Source: Tubiluchus corallicola
Taxonomy: Eukaryota > Priapulida > Priapulimorpha > Priapulimorphida > Tubiluchidae
Direction: 5' to 3'
NCBI GenBank assembly: GCA_030141605.1
Contig: JAQGDQ010001070.1
Location: forward strand, 1-64,000
DNA length: 64,000 nucleotides
Translations under genes and position numbers: made by a program
Shown: positions 62,415-64,000 of the stretch, one piece after another
How positions within the stretch are numbered: the stretch's first letter is position 1
How the letters are laid out: every line of letters starts with the position of its first letter
Notes under the pieces: generated by a model
Told to the model about the DNA's origin: nothing
Databases searched by the model: none
Seen by the model: the letters and a program-made list of their open reading frames with translations, nothing else

Positions 62415-63110
62415 CGAAGTTGTCGAAATTTTTGCTGTCATGTCCGCGCCAATAAACCTTTTCACAGTTATGCGCACGCGCAGTTGCTATAGGTCAAAGG
62501 TTGAGTGTATCACAGCAATGCGTCTTAACTGCAATCGCTAGGTGACGTGTGGGTATAACAAAGCCGTCTGAAGCATCAATTCAGTAACTTCACAGGAATT
62601 TTACTTAATTATTCATTAGTCCGTGCGTAGAGTGACTTACTAGCATGATTTTGCTTGGGAACAAGAAAAAATGAACTAGGTAGGGTTCTAGCTAGCTGTT
62701 AAAACTGTTATTATCACAATAGTATGGGCTGCTAGGCGTTGTCAAGTGAACACTTGACCTTTGACCTTTTCACGATCATCATCAATCGTTGGAACTGTGG
62801 AAAGACTTACAGGCGGACTGATAATAGCAAATTACATATAATTTTAGTGCAATCGCTTGGTGTGCGCTTAGCGAGTGCAGTAAGCAACGCTAAGCAGGGT
62901 CAGTAGATGGAGAGGTGACTGCAGGAAAAAACTGCTTTGTGGTTTGGCTAAAATTTACATCCGGGTATTTATACCTGTTTGACGAAGGACGTTCGTATAT
63001 TAACGTGATTAAGATACTTAAGTCGATTCAATTCAGCTACGTTTATTCTACAATAAGCGGGCTGTCCATTTTTACTGCTAACAGGCCTGCAGTTTCTCGA
63101 ATTACGTAAG
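62415..63110. other. Region downstream of the pentraxin-like gene
   Basis: Includes the probable 3' UTR. No clear AATAAA signal is seen in the first 600 bases and no other gene is recognised. Confidence 0.4.
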
Positions 63111-63144
63111 ATGGTACGTAAGATTCTAACAAATATTATTATTA

Positions 63145-64000
63145 TTATGTACCTCCCTATTTGCTGCATTATGTACCTCATATTTGCTGCATTATGTACC
63201 TCCCTATTTGCTGCATTATGTACCTCCTTATTTGCTGCATTATGTACCTCCCTATTTGCTGTATTATGTACTTCCCTATTTGCTGCATTATGTACCTCAT
63301 ATTTGCTGCATTATGTACCTCCCTATTTGCTGCATTATCCTCCTTATTTGCTGCATTATGTACCTCCCTATTTGCTGTATTATGTACTTCCCTATTTGCT
63401 GCATTATGTACCTCCCTATTTGCTGCATTATGTACCTCCCTATTTGCTGCATTATGTACCTCCTTATTTGCTGCATTATGTACCTCCCTATTTGCTGCAT
63501 TATCCTCCTTATTTGCTGCATTATGTACCTCCCTATTTGCTGCATTATGTACCCCATATTTGCTGAATTATGTGCCTCCTATTTGTACGCTATACTGCCT
63601 CTATTTACCATATAACACCTCATATTGCTACGTATGTGTATCATATTTGCTGCGTGTACCTCTGTTGCTACATTATAATACCTCCCTGTTGTACATTATG
63701 TATATATATTTGCTGAATTATATTTATCATGTTGCATTATGACTCCTTATTTGCCATTTTATACTTGCCTCATGTTGCATTTGACTATATTGCCTCATAT
63801 TTGCCATTATGTGCATATCATATTGTAATATGTACCTCATATTTTGTAGTGTGACATATATCCCCTATTGCTGCATTATGTACCTCCCTATTTGCTGCAT
63901 TATCCTCCTTATTTGCTGCATTATGTACCTCCCTATTTGCTGCATTATGTACCCCATATTTGCTGAATTATGTACCTCCCTATTTGCTGCATTATGTACC
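63145..64000. repeat. 24-bp minisatellite running off the window edge
   Basis: The unit ATTATGTACCTCCCTATTTG plus CTGC is near-perfect at 63145-63570 and again from about 63865 to the end. Between about 63575 and 63860 the units are badly degraded with many single-base gaps. All open frames here are by-products of the 24-base period. Confidence 0.95.

Noticed and set aside
63111-63742. Long frames CCIMYLPICCIM and related
   Set aside because: 24-base period array, open in several frames at once.

Overview
This is a stretch of an AT-rich animal (metazoan) nuclear genome. The evidence is spliced genes with GT-AG introns of about 0.5 to 5 kb, recognisable animal families (LAPTM4, TMEM68, TOMM5, TEX9, DDHD1, pentraxin), and a dense load of eukaryotic transposon relics and minisatellites. 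The gene set does not fix the phylum. An invertebrate is most likely, because the window carries an AtuA-like gene, a family common in bacteria and fungi and patchy in animals, and because its repeat families are not ones I know from vertebrates.

Layout. At 754-6413 (+) lie the last five exons of an AtuA-like gene whose 5' part is outside the window. At 9294-8849 (-) is a two-exon TOMM5 gene for a small subunit of the mitochondrial outer-membrane translocase. At 11702-10560 (-) is a single-exon TEX9-like coiled-coil gene. At 15567-23963 (+) is a six-exon LAPTM4-like lysosomal membrane protein gene; a stray copy of its exon 2 lies 5.4 kb upstream of that exon, before exon 1. At 30231-28147 (-) is a DDHD1-type phospholipase A1 gene whose coding region is one exon. 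At 32791-49423 (+) is a ten-exon TMEM68 (DIESL)-like acyltransferase gene with introns full of repeats. At about 52818-62414 (+), possibly from 51669, is a secreted pentraxin-like gene. The window ends in a 24-bp tandem array.

Between and inside these genes are: two solo LTRs with perfect 5-bp target duplications; pogo/Tigger-like TIR elements flanked by TA; hAT-type elements with perfect 8-bp duplications, one nested in a pogo-like element; a piggyBac-like element flanked by TTAA; a Tc1 deletion derivative with a transposase stub; a LINE relic; tRNA-derived SINEs; a 345-bp near-perfect fold-back; and about 20 minisatellites.

The most unusual theme is that minisatellites repeatedly sit inside dispersed elements. 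One dispersed family (called R1 here) carries a 26-bp array in one copy and a different 37-bp array in another, and a third copy has neither. A second family (R2) and a hAT element show the same behaviour. A separate 48-bp array in a TMEM68 intron repeats a near copy of that gene's own exon-2 splice donor about 28 times.

The genes do not form a pathway. Two lipid enzymes (DDHD1-like and TMEM68-like) are divergent neighbours, 2.6 kb apart between start codons. That could mean a shared upstream region, but nothing in the sequence shows co-regulation.
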